Shown here one piece after another: positions 29,575 to 40,498 of a stretch of DNA of 64,000 nucleotides (within the stretch, counting starts at the first letter, position 1; each line of letters starts with the position of its first letter). Both the position numbers and the translations under genes were made by a program. The stretch covers positions 2,170,001 to 2,234,000 of the forward strand of contig NZ_CP043727.1 in NCBI RefSeq assembly GCF_009831415.1, read 5' to 3'. The notes under the pieces are model-generated. The model worked only from the letters and a program-made list of their open reading frames with translations, did not search any database and was not told the DNA's origin. Origin of the DNA: Yersinia canariae (lineage in GTDB: Bacteria > Pseudomonadota > Gammaproteobacteria > Enterobacterales > Enterobacteriaceae).

Positions 29575-29591
29575 CTTAAGATAACCTTAGT
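29575..29591. promoter_or_regulatory. PmrA-like box upstream of eptA
   Basis: CTTAAG-ATAAC-CTTAGT fits the PmrA direct-repeat pattern of two YTTAAK-type hexamers five bases apart. It is 54-70 bases before the eptA start codon. eptA/pmrC is the classic PmrA target in enteric bacteria. Confidence 0.6.
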
Positions 29592-29684
29592 GGTTGGAGC
29601 GCTGTGTTGGTCACGATGAGAAATAGGGACTTGTCAGGCGCGTCGAAGCAGTCTTCAATTAAAGTGTTAGCAGTAGGAGGCTAT

Positions 29685-29924
29685 TTGGCTCAGCAACTTG
29701 AGTTTTTTGACATCCCCAGTCCGTGCCGTGGTATCTGTCAAACAGATGACCGTGGCTTTTGTCGTGGCTGCATGCGTAGCCGGGATGAGCGCTTTAATTG
29801 GATGAAAATGAGTGACCCACAAAAGCGGGATGTCCTGCGGTTATGCCGTCAACGCCTATTGCGCTTGCAGCGCGCCAATAAACAACTGGACGACCCATTG
29901 CCAGAACAGCCTTCATTATTCTGA
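29685..29924 (+). CDS. ydhL: DUF1289 protein YdhL
   Basis: A 79-residue protein, exactly the E. coli YdhL length, with the DUF1289 cysteine pattern S-P-C-R-G-I-C-Q and F-C-R-G-C-M-R-S-R-D-E-R and C-terminal P-Q/E-Q-P-S-L-F. The four cysteines suggest a metal or Fe-S site; function is unknown. The start is taken as TTG at 29685, because AGGAGG lies at 29675-29680 and the homology begins there; upstream ATG-like starts would add 27 non-conserved residues. Confidence 0.88.
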   Translation: MAQQLEFFDIPSPCRGICQTDDRGFCRGCMRSRDERFNWMKMSDPQKRDVLRLCRQRLLRLQRANKQLDDPLPEQPSLF

Positions 29925-30061
29925 TTCAACATTATTTTGTCTTACCGTTTAGCGATTATGGCGATTTAGTTACTCAGCCCCAATTCATTGGTCAGGGAGG
30001 ATTTACCCTTTCTGTCGGTTGTGTATGCTGATAGGCAGATAAACAAATGAGGTAGCTAATA

Positions 30062-30958
30062 ATGGATACACGTAGCCAACTGGCTCCGCTAGGGCCTGAG
30101 TTTTCCCGCATGATTTGCGGATATTGGCGGCTGATGGAATGGGGCATGACACCGGAACAATTGCTAGCTTTTATCGAGCAACATATTGAATTGGGTATCA
30201 CTACCGCTGACCACGCTGATATTTATGGCGGTTATCAATGCGAACAGGCATTCGGGCAAGCATTGCGCCTTAAACCCTCCCTGCGTAGCCAACTGGAATT
30301 AGTCAGTAAATGTGGTATTGCCACCACGGCTAAACCAGAACATGCGCTGGGGCATTATATTACGGATCGTTCTCATATTATTGAAAGTGCTGAACAATCT
30401 TTAACCCATCTGCACACAGATTATCTCGATTTATTGCTAATTCATCGGCCAGACCCATTGATGGATGCTGATGAAGTTGCTGAGGCATTCACTCAATTAC
30501 ACAAAAGCGGCAAAGTAAAACATTTTGGTGTTTCAAACTTTTCGCCTGCGCAATTCAGCTTGTTGCAGTCACGCCTGCCGTTTTCTCTGGTCACTAATCA
30601 GGTGGAAATTTCACCTCTGCACCAGCCAGCCATTGTGGATGGGACGCTGGATGCTTGCCAGCAGTTACGTATTAAGCCCATGGCATGGTCTTGTTTGGGC
30701 GGTGGTCGCTTGTTTAGTGATCCTGAATTCCAGACATTACGTAATGAGTTGCAGGCCATTGCTGATGAGATTGGCGCGGAAAGTATCGAACAAGTGGTGT
30801 ATGCCTGGGTGCTGCGCTTACCTTCGGCACCATTACCCATTATTGGTTCCGGCAAGATAGAGCGCGTTAAAACCGCGTGGGCATCACTTTCCCTGACGAT
30901 GACGCGGCAGCAGTGGTTCCGTATTCGCCGCGCCGCTTTGGGCTATGACGTGCCTTAA
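30062..30958 (+). CDS. ydhF: Aldo/keto reductase YdhF
   Basis: NADPH-dependent aldo/keto reductase-like protein of 298 residues, the same as E. coli YdhF. The AKR barrel shows G-I-T-T-A-D-H-A-D-I-Y-G-G-Y (Asp/Tyr active-site region), L-D-L-L-L-I-H-R-P-D-P and V-K-H-F-G-V-S-N-F-S. Substrate is unknown. It follows ydhL as in E. coli; an ATGAGGTAGCTAAT leader gives the ribosome site. Confidence 0.93.
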   Translation: MDTRSQLAPLGPEFSRMICGYWRLMEWGMTPEQLLAFIEQHIELGITTADHADIYGGYQCEQAFGQALRLKPSLRSQLELVSKCGIATTAKPEHALGHYITDRSHIIESAEQSLTHLHTDYLDLLLIHRPDPLMDADEVAEAFTQLHKSGKVKHFGVSNFSPAQFSLLQSRLPFSLVTNQVEISPLHQPAIVDGTLDACQQLRIKPMAWSCLGGGRLFSDPEFQTLRNELQAIADEIGAESIEQVVYAWVLRLPSAPLPIIGSGKIERVKTAWASLSLTMTRQQWFRIRRAALGYDVP

Positions 30959-30983
30959 GCCCATTTTTTTGCGCCAGCGAGCC

Positions 30984-33008
30984 TCAGGCTGGCGCAACTT
31001 TATTCTCCTCGCCAGGCACCGCCAACTGGAGCTGTGTTAGCGAGCAATACAGCCGCCAAATCAGCCCGGCCAGTTCTCGTCCCGACGCATCCGGATATTG
31101 TCCTAAAATAGCACTCATTCGTTGCAATTCCTGTAACGTGGCTTGCAATGAACTTGGCTGGACACCTTTCTCTGTCATACACCCTTTTAAGCAATGAATG
31201 CAGACATCTCGCACGGCGGACAGTGGCGCAGAGGTGGTTTGCCAATCCCGCAACTGCCAGACCACATGACTACAATTGAGCAGCACCATTCCCCAGCGGA
31301 GCAGCCACAGGCGGGCCAGTTGATCTTTGCTGAGATTGAGTTGACTGATGCGGTGATATATCAGTGATTCAAATTGATTCTGATTTTGTTGTGGGTGGTC
31401 ACTGAGTTGATCGATAAAATCACGCCGCAGCATGCGAATAATTCGCCGACTTTTACGTTTGTCAGAGCTGGGGCGCAGTAGCTGAAATGCCACGCCAGCT
31501 AACATCACACCAACTAATTTGCCAATATTATCATTTAGAAATTCCTGATAATCATAGCTGGGCGGGTTGGTTACACTCAGGAATGACCCCATAAACACAA
31601 TCAATTGCCCCCACAAGGATGCATAAGCTGGATGCTGGAGTTTCATCATCTGCATGGTGATTAAAATGGGGAATAGCAGTGCGGCAAATTGCCAGAAATC
31701 ATCAAGTTGCACCATTACGCCAAATTTCAGGATAAAGCAGCTAATGGAGAGTAAAACAATGGCTTTCACCAGTGTGGCAATGCTGTCAGTGGGCGACGGG
31801 GTGGCAGAGTAGAGCACGCAACTCACGGCCGCCAATGCCAGCGCGGCACTGCCCGCGCTCCATTGTGTGTGTATCCAGAATGCGCAGCCAATAACAATGC
31901 ATGCAAAAGTCCGCAGACCATTATAGGCGGCCTCATAGGTGTCAGTGTGTCGGGCGAGAGAGGTCACGGGAGGGGGTGACAACACGCCGCTTTCAGGTTC
32001 TTTATCCAGTTGTGCTAACCAGCGGTTGACTTGCAAATATAACCCACAGAAATGCCGCAATCGTAACCAGAAAGCTCGATGGCGATAATCAAACTCATCA
32101 TGGGGAGCAATGTGCTGAAGGATCTTGGCGACCTGATATCTATCACAATCTGGTTGCTGTAAGGCCGTGAGCAATTGCGCCAATACGCTGGGCAAGTTCT
32201 CTGGTGGAGATGGCCAGTTAGCTAGCATACGGCGTAAGCTGGTAATCACGCTGGTGATACGTAATTGGCGATGCAGAATAAAATTCAATACATTGTTTTG
32301 CCGACGTAAGCGGTAATGGCTCCAAAATGCCTGAATTCGCAGCAAATTCATGGTGAGGATTTGCCCAATCAGGCTCTCATGCGAGGTGCGAATCTGCGGA
32401 TTTTGTTCTGTTTGCCATAATAATTCCGCATGTTCCAGCAAGCGAGATTGCATCCGGCGCAATGATGTCAGCAGCGCTTCGCCATCTGAGGTGCTGGGCA
32501 GTAGCATCATCATCAGGCCGCCACAGAGAATGCCGGTAATCACTTCACAGACTCGGGCCTGGGCGATATCAAATATTTGTTGGGTATCAGTGGTGTTGAC
32601 GGTAGAAAAGGCAATGATGGCGGTGGTGTAGCCCGCCAACGCAAAAGCATAAGAAACGTTATTCTGATAGTGATTTGAGACAAAAGTGCATAAGGCAATC
32701 CAGGCGGCAATGACAAAGGTAAACAGCCAGGGGTCATTGAGGCAATGTCCGGCAATCATCAGTGATGCCGCAGCGCCAATAAGACTACCAATGACCCGGC
32801 CAATACTTTTGCTTATCACGCCACCGACGGTGGGGAAACTGACCACTGCCGCGGACGTCATCGCCCAGTAGGGTTCGTCTAAATTCAGCGCAAATGCAAT
32901 CCACAGCGCCAAACACATGGCCAGCGAATTACGCAGCGCGTAACGCCATTGACCCGCATTAGCCTTACCCCACGGGGTTTGCCGCCACGAGGGGAGAGTC
33001 AGGCGCAT
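30984..33008 (-). CDS. ydhK: FUSC-family membrane efflux component YdhK
   Basis: Inner-membrane protein of 674 residues in the FUSC/AaeB-like family, with two blocks of membrane helices (residues ~25-180 and ~370-520) separated by soluble segments. It probably forms, with YdhJ and YdhI, an efflux system for aromatic or other small acids. It ends the ydhI-ydhJ-ydhK operon; only three bases separate it from ydhJ. E. coli has the same set next to slyA. Substrate unknown. Confidence 0.92.
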   Translation of the reverse strand: MRLTLPSWRQTPWGKANAGQWRYALRNSLAMCLALWIAFALNLDEPYWAMTSAAVVSFPTVGGVISKSIGRVIGSLIGAAASLMIAGHCLNDPWLFTFVIAAWIALCTFVSNHYQNNVSYAFALAGYTTAIIAFSTVNTTDTQQIFDIAQARVCEVITGILCGGLMMMLLPSTSDGEALLTSLRRMQSRLLEHAELLWQTEQNPQIRTSHESLIGQILTMNLLRIQAFWSHYRLRRQNNVLNFILHRQLRITSVITSLRRMLANWPSPPENLPSVLAQLLTALQQPDCDRYQVAKILQHIAPHDEFDYRHRAFWLRLRHFCGLYLQVNRWLAQLDKEPESGVLSPPPVTSLARHTDTYEAAYNGLRTFACIVIGCAFWIHTQWSAGSAALALAAVSCVLYSATPSPTDSIATLVKAIVLLSISCFILKFGVMVQLDDFWQFAALLFPILITMQMMKLQHPAYASLWGQLIVFMGSFLSVTNPPSYDYQEFLNDNIGKLVGVMLAGVAFQLLRPSSDKRKSRRIIRMLRRDFIDQLSDHPQQNQNQFESLIYHRISQLNLSKDQLARLWLLRWGMVLLNCSHVVWQLRDWQTTSAPLSAVRDVCIHCLKGCMTEKGVQPSSLQATLQELQRMSAILGQYPDASGRELAGLIWRLYCSLTQLQLAVPGEENKVAPA

Positions 33009-33011
33009 CTC

Positions 33012-33869
33012 TTAATCCACCAGAGAAATTGTACAGGTGGTGCCCGCAATCAGCGTGACATCGGCGGGTACATCCAGCAATTTAATCCTCACTGGAACCC
33101 GCTGTGCCAGGCGCACCCACGGGACATTAGGTTTCACGTCCACTAGCAAACTATCGCTGGTATCGACACTTTGGTCATAAATAGCACGACCAATACTTTC
33201 GACCACACCCCGTAAAGGAATGTTGCCATTATACAAAACAATTTTGGCCTCATTACCTTCTCTAATGTGTCTTAGCTTGGTTTCTTCGAAATAACCCATC
33301 ACATAGAATGAATCGGTATCTATTAGCGCGACTAATGGAGTACCCGCGGTTGCGTAGTTACCCACGCGAGTCTGTAAATTAGTGATATATCCATTGGCCG
33401 GCGCATAAATACGGGTTTTACTGAGGTTCCATTTGGCCTGTTCGAGGTTTGCTTGCGCCCCCTGATACGCCGCTTTCATACTGTCCGCAGTTAAGTTGGC
33501 GATATCGAGATCTTCACCTGAAATGATATTTTTGGGTAAATTTCGGCGACGTTCGGCCTCATGATTGGCTTTGGCCAGTTCGGCTTGAGCACGGATAACG
33601 GCCGCTTGGGCATTATCCAGAGCTAATTGATAGGGTTGTGGGTCAATCACAAATAATAGGCTGCCCGAACTTACCAACTGGTTATCATGAACTAATATTT
33701 TAACCAACCGACCGGAGACTTCTGGCGTGATGCTGACTAATTCAGCCCGGACTTTACCATCGCGAGTCCAGGGCGATTGCATATAATAATTCCACATCCA
33801 CCAACCGGCACAGAGTGCGAGGGCGAATACGATAACTGAAGAGAGGTATTTAAGAGACTGATGATTCAT
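33012..33869 (-). CDS. ydhJ: HlyD-type membrane fusion protein YdhJ
   Basis: Periplasmic adaptor of 285 residues. One N-terminal membrane anchor (Y-L-S-S-V-I-V-F-A-L-A-L-C-A-G-W-W), a split lipoyl/barrel-sandwich domain (V-S-G-R-L-V-K-I-L-V and I-Y-A-P-A-N-G-Y-I-T-N) around a helical hairpin, then a beta-barrel. It would link YdhK to the outer membrane or periplasm. Six bases separate it from ydhI upstream. Confidence 0.92.
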   Translation of the reverse strand: MNHQSLKYLSSVIVFALALCAGWWMWNYYMQSPWTRDGKVRAELVSITPEVSGRLVKILVHDNQLVSSGSLLFVIDPQPYQLALDNAQAAVIRAQAELAKANHEAERRRNLPKNIISGEDLDIANLTADSMKAAYQGAQANLEQAKWNLSKTRIYAPANGYITNLQTRVGNYATAGTPLVALIDTDSFYVMGYFEETKLRHIREGNEAKIVLYNGNIPLRGVVESIGRAIYDQSVDTSDSLLVDVKPNVPWVRLAQRVPVRIKLLDVPADVTLIAGTTCTISLVD

Positions 33870-33875
33870 ATCAAT

Positions 33876-34112
33876 TTACCAACTGACTAATATCCATAAA
33901 GAAACACTGACCGCAATGACAAAAATGGACAGATCCATTAATATTGGATGCCAGATGTCACCAGAGTAGATCCAATTCCGTAGCACATGATGGATCAGTA
34001 GCCATAACACCAAACCTAGCATAACCGCCTTAAATATCGGCGGGAAATAGATAGAGGCACCTAAAACCAGGTCTGACATCGGTGCATTTATGGATAATAT
34101 AGATACATACAT
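33876..34112 (-). CDS. ydhI: DUF1656 small membrane protein YdhI
   Basis: A 78-residue DUF1656 protein with two membrane helices and the characteristic [12 protein letters not shown] segment. Such AaeX-like proteins start efflux operons with an HlyD and a FUSC component. First gene of the ydhIJK operon, divergent from rovA, with ~180 bases between; RovA/SlyA could control both directions. Confidence 0.9.
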   Translation of the reverse strand: MYVSILSINAPMSDLVLGASIYFPPIFKAVMLGLVLWLLIHHVLRNWIYSGDIWHPILMDLSIFVIAVSVSLWILVSW

Positions 34113-34280
34113 AAGGTTAATCCTTAAGAGGTAATTTTAGTAAATACTTAATTTTTGCTAAAGGATTCCCCGTATTTATTGCTATTGTCCTAGCATCGAC
34201 GGTATATATACATTTGTGTTTTTAATGTTAATTACCCAAAATAGACCGGACTCTGGTAGTTATGCTAGCACGCTAAATAA

Positions 34281-34724
<444 letters not shown>

Positions 34725-34781
34725 AATAAAGTTTTACGTCTCTATTCACAGCAGAAAGAAAATTTTTAGCAGTAAAAAAAC

Positions 34782-34810
34782 AAGCCAGAGATTATTATGA
34801 TCTCTGGCTT
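34782..34810. terminator. Bidirectional terminator between rovA and slyB
   Basis: Perfect 11-bp stem AAGCCAGAGAT/ATCTCTGGCTT, loop TATTATG, with A tract on the left and TTT on the right. Serves rovA (plus) and slyB (minus). Confidence 0.9.
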
Positions 34811-34848
34811 TTACAGGTTGCATCAATAAATCTGTTTCGAGATGGCGA

Positions 34849-35316
34849 TTAGCGCGGACTTACCGTCACGGTACTGCCACTGCTGGCGAGCATGACGCGC
34901 TGACCAACGCTAAAGCGGGTTGGGCCTTGCTTCTGTACAACCAGAATAGTGGTGCCATCGTCTTTACGTACTTCAAGCTGTACGCCGTCAGTACGGTTCA
35001 TTGCGCCCTGAACCCCTTGTCCTGCCATACCACCAGCAACCGCACCGGCTGCTGTCGCCAGACTACGGCCAGTACCACCGCCGACAGTATTACCCAGGAA
35101 ACCACCCAACACGGCACCACCAATAGCGCCCATCACATTGTTGTCATCACCACCTTGAATAGTGACCGGACGAACTGAAAGCAATGTACCGTAAGTCACG
35201 GTTTGTACTTGCTTAGCTTGTGAGGCACTAAAAACATCACCCGATAAAGTGTTATTGTTGGCACAACCGGTCAGAGTAACCGCAGCAATAGCAACGGCGA
35301 TTAATGGCTTGATCAT
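34849..35316 (-). CDS. slyB: Outer-membrane lipoprotein SlyB
   Basis: Lipoprotein of 155 residues with lipobox L-T-G-C (Cys18) and a glycine-zipper segment (G-G-A-V-L-G-G-F-L-G-N-T-V-G-G-G-T-G-R). SlyB is a PhoPQ-regulated outer-membrane protein that helps preserve envelope integrity. It is convergent with rovA, the same arrangement as slyA-slyB in E. coli. Confidence 0.96.
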   Translation of the reverse strand: MIKPLIAVAIAAVTLTGCANNNTLSGDVFSASQAKQVQTVTYGTLLSVRPVTIQGGDDNNVMGAIGGAVLGGFLGNTVGGGTGRSLATAAGAVAGGMAGQGVQGAMNRTDGVQLEVRKDDGTTILVVQKQGPTRFSVGQRVMLASSGSTVTVSPR

Positions 35317-35760
35317 AAAAACTCCTATTAAAATGCATAACCGTATTACGGTTCAGTATGCCTGGTATATCCAAATCCAGCCCATTGACGGCCTAGTATT
35401 TGCATAAAGTATGGCTTACCCAAATATTTATTTCACTACTTAACGTATTTTTGACGGTGTGTTTGATTTTTTGACCACATCGATGGAAACGCAGCTTAGC
35501 GGTTTACACTTCAACCAATATTAAACGGCGGTTTAACTTTCTTAAAGTAAGAAATTTCACTGCCATAACTCATACTGAAAGTATTAGTGACTTTTATGTG
35601 ACCCTTCTTGCAAATAAAAATCATTCTTTAAGATATGGCCCTATGGCGGTATACACTTAAAAAAGTATATCTTTTCATGGTGTTAATTTTATTATTCTGA
35701 CTTGGCGTGCGCAAAGTCTCATTGCTATTTTGTCCCTAAATAGGAAATAAGGTCATTGCT
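35317..35760. promoter_or_regulatory. Divergent region slyB / anmK
   Basis: About 440 A/T-rich bases without a gene, holding promoters for slyB and anmK. The PhoP-like site at 35511-35527 is listed separately. A second GGTTTA hexamer occurs at 35530-35535 on the plus strand. Confidence 0.5.
35511..35527 (-). promoter_or_regulatory. Candidate PhoP box upstream of slyB
   Basis: On the minus strand CGTTTA-ATATT-GGTTGA resembles the PhoP direct repeat (T/G)GTTTA-N5-(T/G)GTTTA, with one mismatch in each half. It is ~195 bases before the slyB start. slyB is a PhoP target in E. coli and Salmonella. Confidence 0.35.
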
Positions 35761-36873
35761 ATGAAATCAGGCCGTTTTATTGGAGTGATGTCAGGAACCA
35801 GTCTGGATGGCATCGATGTGGTGCTGGCCGCCATTGATGAGCGCATGGTGGCTCAGCAGGCCAGCCATTGCCACCCGATGCCATTACAGCTAAAAAAAGA
35901 CATTCTCGGCATGTGCCAAGGGCAGTCAACCACATTATCCGCAGTGGGGAAACTCGATGCCCAATTAGGGATATTATTTGCTGAGGCGGTGCTGGCTCTA
36001 TTGGCCAAAGAGGGGTTGACAGCGCAAGACATCACGGCGATTGGTTGCCATGGGCAAACGGTATGGCATGAACCGCTGGGAGAACCTGCCTTTACGATAC
36101 AATTAGGTGACAATAATCGCATTGCCGCCATGACGAAAATTGCCACAGTTGGGGATTTCCGTCGGCGGGATATGGCCTATGGCGGGCAGGGCGCGCCTCT
36201 GGTGCCAGCTTTCCATCATGCATTACTGGCCCATGCCACTGAACGGCGAATGGTTTTGAACATCGGTGGCATCGCAAACTTATCTATGCTCTTACCTGAT
36301 TTACCGGTGCGGGGTTTTGACACCGGCCCGGGAAATATGCTGATGGACGCCTGGATTTGGCGTAATCGCGCGTTGCCTTATGATAACGATGCTGCTTGGG
36401 CCTTGTCAGGTAAGGTCAATCAACCGCTATTGGAACTGATGTTCAGTGACCCATACTTTGCGAAACCTGCGCCGAAAAGCACCGGGCGCGAGTATTTCAA
36501 TGCTGGGTGGCTGGATAAGCAATTGACTAAAATTCCGGGGATAAAACCCGAAGATATCCAGGCGACACTCGCGGAGTTAACCGCACTTTCTATTGCTGAA
36601 CAAGTCCAGTTGGCCGGGGGCTGTGAGCGGTTGCTGGTCTGCGGCGGCGGGGCGAGAAACCCCTTAGTTATGTCGCGGATGTCAACATTACTGCCCGGCA
36701 CCGAAGTGTGTGTCACCGATGATTTTGGTGTCAGCGGCGATGATATGGAGGCGCTGGCATTCGCCTGGCTCGCATTTCGAACGCTATCGGGTAAATCGGG
36801 TAATTTGCCATCAGTGACCGGTGCCAGTTGCGAAACCATTTTAGGAGCAGTCTATCCTGTATCGTCACGATGA
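35761..36873 (+). CDS. anmK: Anhydro-N-acetylmuramic acid kinase
   Basis: Recycles cell-wall 1,6-anhydro-MurNAc by hydrolysing and phosphorylating it to MurNAc-6-phosphate. 370 residues, with the ASKHA phosphate-binding segment [12 protein letters not shown] at the N terminus, a G-D-F-R-R-R-D block and L-N-I-G-G-I-A-N-L. Complete. In E. coli it also lies between slyB and ydhA(mliC). Confidence 0.96.
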   Translation: MKSGRFIGVMSGTSLDGIDVVLAAIDERMVAQQASHCHPMPLQLKKDILGMCQGQSTTLSAVGKLDAQLGILFAEAVLALLAKEGLTAQDITAIGCHGQTVWHEPLGEPAFTIQLGDNNRIAAMTKIATVGDFRRRDMAYGGQGAPLVPAFHHALLAHATERRMVLNIGGIANLSMLLPDLPVRGFDTGPGNMLMDAWIWRNRALPYDNDAAWALSGKVNQPLLELMFSDPYFAKPAPKSTGREYFNAGWLDKQLTKIPGIKPEDIQATLAELTALSIAEQVQLAGGCERLLVCGGGARNPLVMSRMSTLLPGTEVCVTDDFGVSGDDMEALAFAWLAFRTLSGKSGNLPSVTGASCETILGAVYPVSSR

Positions 36874-36928
36874 CGGTGTTAAGCTGCCATAGGTTATGGT
36901 GGCTTATTCATGCAATAAGGACGGCAAA

Positions 36929-37246
36929 ATGAACTATTTATTGAGAGTGACCGCAGTATTGGGCGCGACAGCCGTATTCATGTTGTCGGGGTGCAGTTTG
37001 GTGCAACCGAAGAATGAAACTTTACATTACCAATGTGGGACCACCAAACTGAAGGTCATGCAGGACAATAAACAAGATAAAGTCAGTTTGGTTTTAGATG
37101 GTAAACAGTTGAGCTTGCCGCAAGTGCGTGCGGCATCCGGCACTAAATACAGTGATGGGCATTATACTTTCTGGTCGAAAGGAAATACGGCTTTTGTTGA
37201 GCGTGACGAAAAGGTCATCATCAATGACTGTGTTTTGATCAAATAA
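36929..37246 (+). CDS. mliC: Membrane-bound C-type lysozyme inhibitor MliC
   Basis: Lipoprotein of 105 residues with lipobox M-L-S-G-C (Cys22). The MliC/PliC domain is marked by L-H-Y-Q-C-G, Y-S-D-G-H-Y-T-F-W-S-K-G and final C-V-L-I-K. It protects peptidoglycan from host C-type lysozyme at the cell surface. The ATG at 36929 gives M-N-Y-L-L-R-V; upstream codons of the same frame do not form a signal peptide. Confidence 0.94.
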   Translation: MNYLLRVTAVLGATAVFMLSGCSLVQPKNETLHYQCGTTKLKVMQDNKQDKVSLVLDGKQLSLPQVRAASGTKYSDGHYTFWSKGNTAFVERDEKVIINDCVLIK

Positions 37247-37336
37247 TCAGGTCGTTGTCGGCTTAGGGTGATTGTGATTCTGTTGCTGCAAGGGCAGAAT
37301 GATAATCACTGCTTTCCTGTGCATAACAGAGCTTAT

Positions 37337-37990
37337 ATGACTGACAATAATGAATTTGATGTTGCAGACTTGCGCCGTGAATATGTCCGTGGCGGTCTCC
37401 GTCGTAGTGATTTAACCGAAAATCCCTTGGAATTGTTTGAGCGCTGGCTAAAACAAGCCTGTGATGCGCGTTTGCCTGATCCGACGGCAATGTGCGTGGC
37501 AACCGTCGATGCTACTGGCCAGCCTTATCAGCGGATTGTGCTGCTAAAGCATTATGATGATCACGGTTTGGTGTTTTACACCAATTTGGGGAGTCGTAAA
37601 GCACAGCAATTAGCTGAAAACCCACATATTAGCTTGCTATTCCCCTGGCATATGCTGGACCGACAGGTCATTTTTCTGGGGAAAGCAGAGCGCCTTTCCA
37701 CCCTCGAAGTGCTGAAATATTTCAGCTCCCGCCCCAAAGACAGCCAGATTGGCGCTTGGGTATCCCAGCAATCTTCGCGAATTTCCGCCCGTGGCGTGCT
37801 GGAAAGTAAATTTCTCGAGCTAAAACAAAAATTCCAGCAAGGTGACGTCCCGCTACCCAGCTTCTGGGGCGGATTCCGCGTTAAATTCGACTCCGTCGAG
37901 TTTTGGCAAGGGGGCGAACACCGCTTGCATGACCGTTTTATCTATCAACGGGATGCCGAAGCATGGAAAATTGACCGTTTAGCCCCTTGA
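37337..37990 (+). CDS. pdxH: Pyridoxine/pyridoxamine 5'-phosphate oxidase
   Basis: FMN enzyme of 217 residues (E. coli 218) that oxidises PNP or PMP to pyridoxal phosphate. Conserved blocks include [20 protein letters not shown], the [11 protein letters not shown] segment and the C-terminal W-K-I-D-R-L-A-P. Start at 37337 (M-T-D-N-N-E-F) is chosen over a GTG 23 codons earlier. pdxY, another B6 gene, lies two genes downstream. Confidence 0.97.
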   Translation: MTDNNEFDVADLRREYVRGGLRRSDLTENPLELFERWLKQACDARLPDPTAMCVATVDATGQPYQRIVLLKHYDDHGLVFYTNLGSRKAQQLAENPHISLLFPWHMLDRQVIFLGKAERLSTLEVLKYFSSRPKDSQIGAWVSQQSSRISARGVLESKFLELKQKFQQGDVPLPSFWGGFRVKFDSVEFWQGGEHRLHDRFIYQRDAEAWKIDRLAP

Positions 37991-38045
37991 ACACGATGAA
38001 ATAATTGTGGTTAATCCTAGCGCTCGTATGGCAGGCGCTTTATTC

Positions 38046-38182
38046 TATACCCTTCGTACTTGAAGTCGCAGGGGGGTGTATTCCCCCACTTTATGGGTTT
38101 GCATAAATATTGTTCAAATCGGCTGTCGGCCGACTTGTTATGCGCTTGCTGCCTACCTGCAATTCCAAGTTCTTGGGGTATA
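38046..38182. repeat. Palindromic intergenic repeat, copy 4 (137 bp)
   Basis: The ends TATACCCTTCGTACTTGAAG then TCGCAGG (38046-38072) and CCTGCAATTCCAAGTTCTTG then GGGTATA (38156-38182) are inverted repeats. Internal palindromes include GGGGG...CCCCC and GTCGGCCGAC. The element lies between pdxH and tyrS and has the best-preserved ends of the four. Confidence 0.8.
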
Positions 38183-38233
38183 TTCTGATTACTCTGAAGA
38201 AGACAATTTTTGTAAAAGACAATGGAGTCGTTG

Positions 38234-39508
38234 ATGACCAGCAGCAACCTAATTAAACAATTGCAAGAGCGGGGCCTCGTTGCCCAGGTTACGGATGAAG
38301 ACGCGTTAGTAGAGAAACTGGCGCAAGGGCCAATTTCACTGTATTGCGGTTTTGATCCGACCGCAGACAGCTTGCATTTAGGTCATCTGGTTCCGTTGTT
38401 GTGCCTAAAGCGTTTCCAACTGGCAGGGCATCGCCCGGTTGCTTTAGTTGGCGGCGCTACCGGTATGATAGGTGACCCAAGCTTTAAAGCCAGCGAACGT
38501 AAGCTGAATACTGAAGATACTGTGAATGAGTGGGTGGAGAAAATCCGTCGTCAGGTGTCCCCATTCCTGGATTTTGATTGTGGTGAAAACAGCGCCATTG
38601 CCGCTAATAACTACGATTGGTTTGGTGGCATGAATGTGCTGACTTTCCTGCGCGATATCGGCAAGCACTTCTCTGTTAATCAGATGATTAATAAAGAGGC
38701 GGTGAAGCAGCGCCTGAATCGTGATGATAGCGGCATTTCGTTTACTGAGTTTTCCTACAATCTGTTGCAAGCTTATGATTTTGCTTGCCTGAATGAAGCA
38801 CACGGCGTGGCATTGCAAATCGGTGGTTCTGACCAATGGGGTAACATTACCTCCGGTATCGATTTGACTCGCCGTCTTCACCAGCAGCAGGTTTATGGCC
38901 TGACCGTTCCACTGATAACCAAAGCAGATGGCACCAAGTTTGGTAAAACCGAAGGCGGGGCAGTGTGGCTTGATCCGAAGAAAACCAGCCCTTACAAATT
39001 CTACCAATTCTGGATCAATACCGCAGATGCTGATGTTTATCGTTTCCTGAAATTCTTTACTTTCATGAGTCTGGAAGAGATCAACTCGCTGGAAGAAGAA
39101 GATAAAAACAGTGGTAAAGCGCCCCGCGCGCAGTATGTTCTGGCAGAAAATGTCACGGGCATGGTACATGGCGAGGAAGGTTTGGCCGCGGCGAAGCGCA
39201 TTACTGCCAGCTTGTTCTCCGGTGATTTGAACGAAATGACCGAGGCTGATTTTGCTCAGTTGGCGCAAGATGGGATGCCCACCATTGAATTGAGCCGTGA
39301 TGCGGATTTGCAACAGGCGTTGGTTAATGCCGAACTGGTTCCTTCCCGTGGTCAAGCGCGCACTATGATTAGCTCCAATGCTGTAGCCCTCAATGGTGAG
39401 AAGCAATCAGATCCGGAATACACTTTCACCGAGAGTGACCGTCTATTTGGGCGCTATACCTTATTGCGTCGCGGCAAAAAACATTATTGCCTGATTAGCT
39501 GGCTATAA
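38234..39508 (+). CDS. tyrS: Tyrosyl-tRNA synthetase
   Basis: Class I synthetase of 424 residues, the E. coli length. Signature motifs are H-L-G-H (HIGH) in D-S-L-H-L-G-H-L and K-F-G-K-T (KMSKS) in [12 protein letters not shown]-terminal S4-type RNA-binding domain ([14 protein letters not shown]) follows. ATG at 38234 gives M-T-S-S-N-L-I. Essential gene. Confidence 0.98.
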   Translation: MTSSNLIKQLQERGLVAQVTDEDALVEKLAQGPISLYCGFDPTADSLHLGHLVPLLCLKRFQLAGHRPVALVGGATGMIGDPSFKASERKLNTEDTVNEWVEKIRRQVSPFLDFDCGENSAIAANNYDWFGGMNVLTFLRDIGKHFSVNQMINKEAVKQRLNRDDSGISFTEFSYNLLQAYDFACLNEAHGVALQIGGSDQWGNITSGIDLTRRLHQQQVYGLTVPLITKADGTKFGKTEGGAVWLDPKKTSPYKFYQFWINTADADVYRFLKFFTFMSLEEINSLEEEDKNSGKAPRAQYVLAENVTGMVHGEEGLAAAKRITASLFSGDLNEMTEADFAQLAQDGMPTIELSRDADLQQALVNAELVPSRGQARTMISSNAVALNGEKQSDPEYTFTESDRLFGRYTLLRRGKKHYCLISWL

Positions 39509-39517
39509 GAGTAAAAG

Positions 39518-39547
39518 AAAATAAGGGGCTTGAATGTCCCTTATTTT
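39518..39547 (+). terminator. Terminator after tyrS
   Basis: Stem AAAATAAGGG with CCCTTATTTT, 10-base loop, then TT. Separates tyrS from pdxY. Confidence 0.82.
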
Positions 39548-39580
39548 TTGCTGATGGTTTATTCACTTTAGGCCGTACCA

Positions 39581-40441
39581 ATGAAAAATATACTTTCAAT
39601 TCAGTCACACGTTGTTTTTGGCCATGCAGGTAATAGTGCTGCTGAATTTCCTATGCGCCGGATGGGGGTTAATGTCTGGCCGCTGAATACAGTGCAGTTT
39701 TCGAATCATACTCAATATGGGCACTGGACGGGTTGCGTCATGCCAGCCAGCCATCTGACTGAAATTGTCCAAGGTATTGCCGATATTGATCGGCTGAAAG
39801 ATTGTGATGCAGTATTAAGTGGTTATATTGGCTCACCTGAGCAGGGTGGGCATATTTTGGCGGCGGTCGCGCGAGTCAAGCAGGCTAATCCAAATGCTTG
39901 GTATTTTTGTGACCCGGTCATGGGGCATCCTGAAAAAGGCTGTATTGTGGCCCCCGGTGTGGCAGAGTTTTTCTGTAAAGAGGCATTGCCGGCCAGCGAC
40001 ATCATTGCGCCTAACTTGCTTGAACTGGAGCAACTCAGTGGTGTACGGGTAGAAAATGTTGAGCAAGCCGTCAATATTGCCCGAGACCTTTGTGCTAAAG
40101 GGCCGAAAGTGGTTCTGGTTAAGCACTTGAGCCGCGCCGGTTATAATCCTGACTGTTTTGAAATGTTATTGGTGACCGCTGAGGATGCCTGGCATATCAG
40201 CCGCCCGCTGGTGGATTTTGGCGCGCGTCAGCCTGTTGGTGTGGGTGATTTGACCAGTGGATTATTGCTGGTGAATTTACTCAAAGGTGAGCCATTAGAT
40301 AAAGCGCTAGAACATGTGACTGCCGCGGTATATGAAGTTATGCTGAAAACTCAGGAGATGGGTGAGTATGAACTTCAGGTGGTTGCAGCACAGGACGCAA
40401 TTGTTCATCCTACCTGCCAATTTACGGCGACGAAATTATAA
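39581..40441 (+). CDS. pdxY: Pyridoxal kinase PdxY
   Basis: PfkB/ribokinase-like kinase of 286 residues (E. coli 287) in vitamin B6 salvage, phosphorylating pyridoxal. Blocks visible are [27 protein letters not shown] and the anion-hole [10 protein letters not shown]. Directly follows tyrS as in E. coli. Confidence 0.96.
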   Translation: MKNILSIQSHVVFGHAGNSAAEFPMRRMGVNVWPLNTVQFSNHTQYGHWTGCVMPASHLTEIVQGIADIDRLKDCDAVLSGYIGSPEQGGHILAAVARVKQANPNAWYFCDPVMGHPEKGCIVAPGVAEFFCKEALPASDIIAPNLLELEQLSGVRVENVEQAVNIARDLCAKGPKVVLVKHLSRAGYNPDCFEMLLVTAEDAWHISRPLVDFGARQPVGVGDLTSGLLLVNLLKGEPLDKALEHVTAAVYEVMLKTQEMGEYELQVVAAQDAIVHPTCQFTATKL

Positions 40442-40454
40442 TCTGCCGCTAAAA

Positions 40455-40473
40455 TGCCCCTGAATCAGGGGCA
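40455..40473 (-). terminator. Hairpin between pdxY and gstA
   Basis: Stem TGCCCCT/AGGGGCA with a 5-base loop; the AAAA on the left gives UUUU on the minus strand. A likely shared stop for convergent pdxY and gstA. Confidence 0.65.
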
Positions 40474-40498
40474 CTGCCATTAATCTTAATCTAATTAC

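Noticed and set aside
38444..39406. 320-codon minus-strand ORF opposite tyrS
   Set aside because: Long antisense frame due to codon bias of tyrS; no homology and no start signals.
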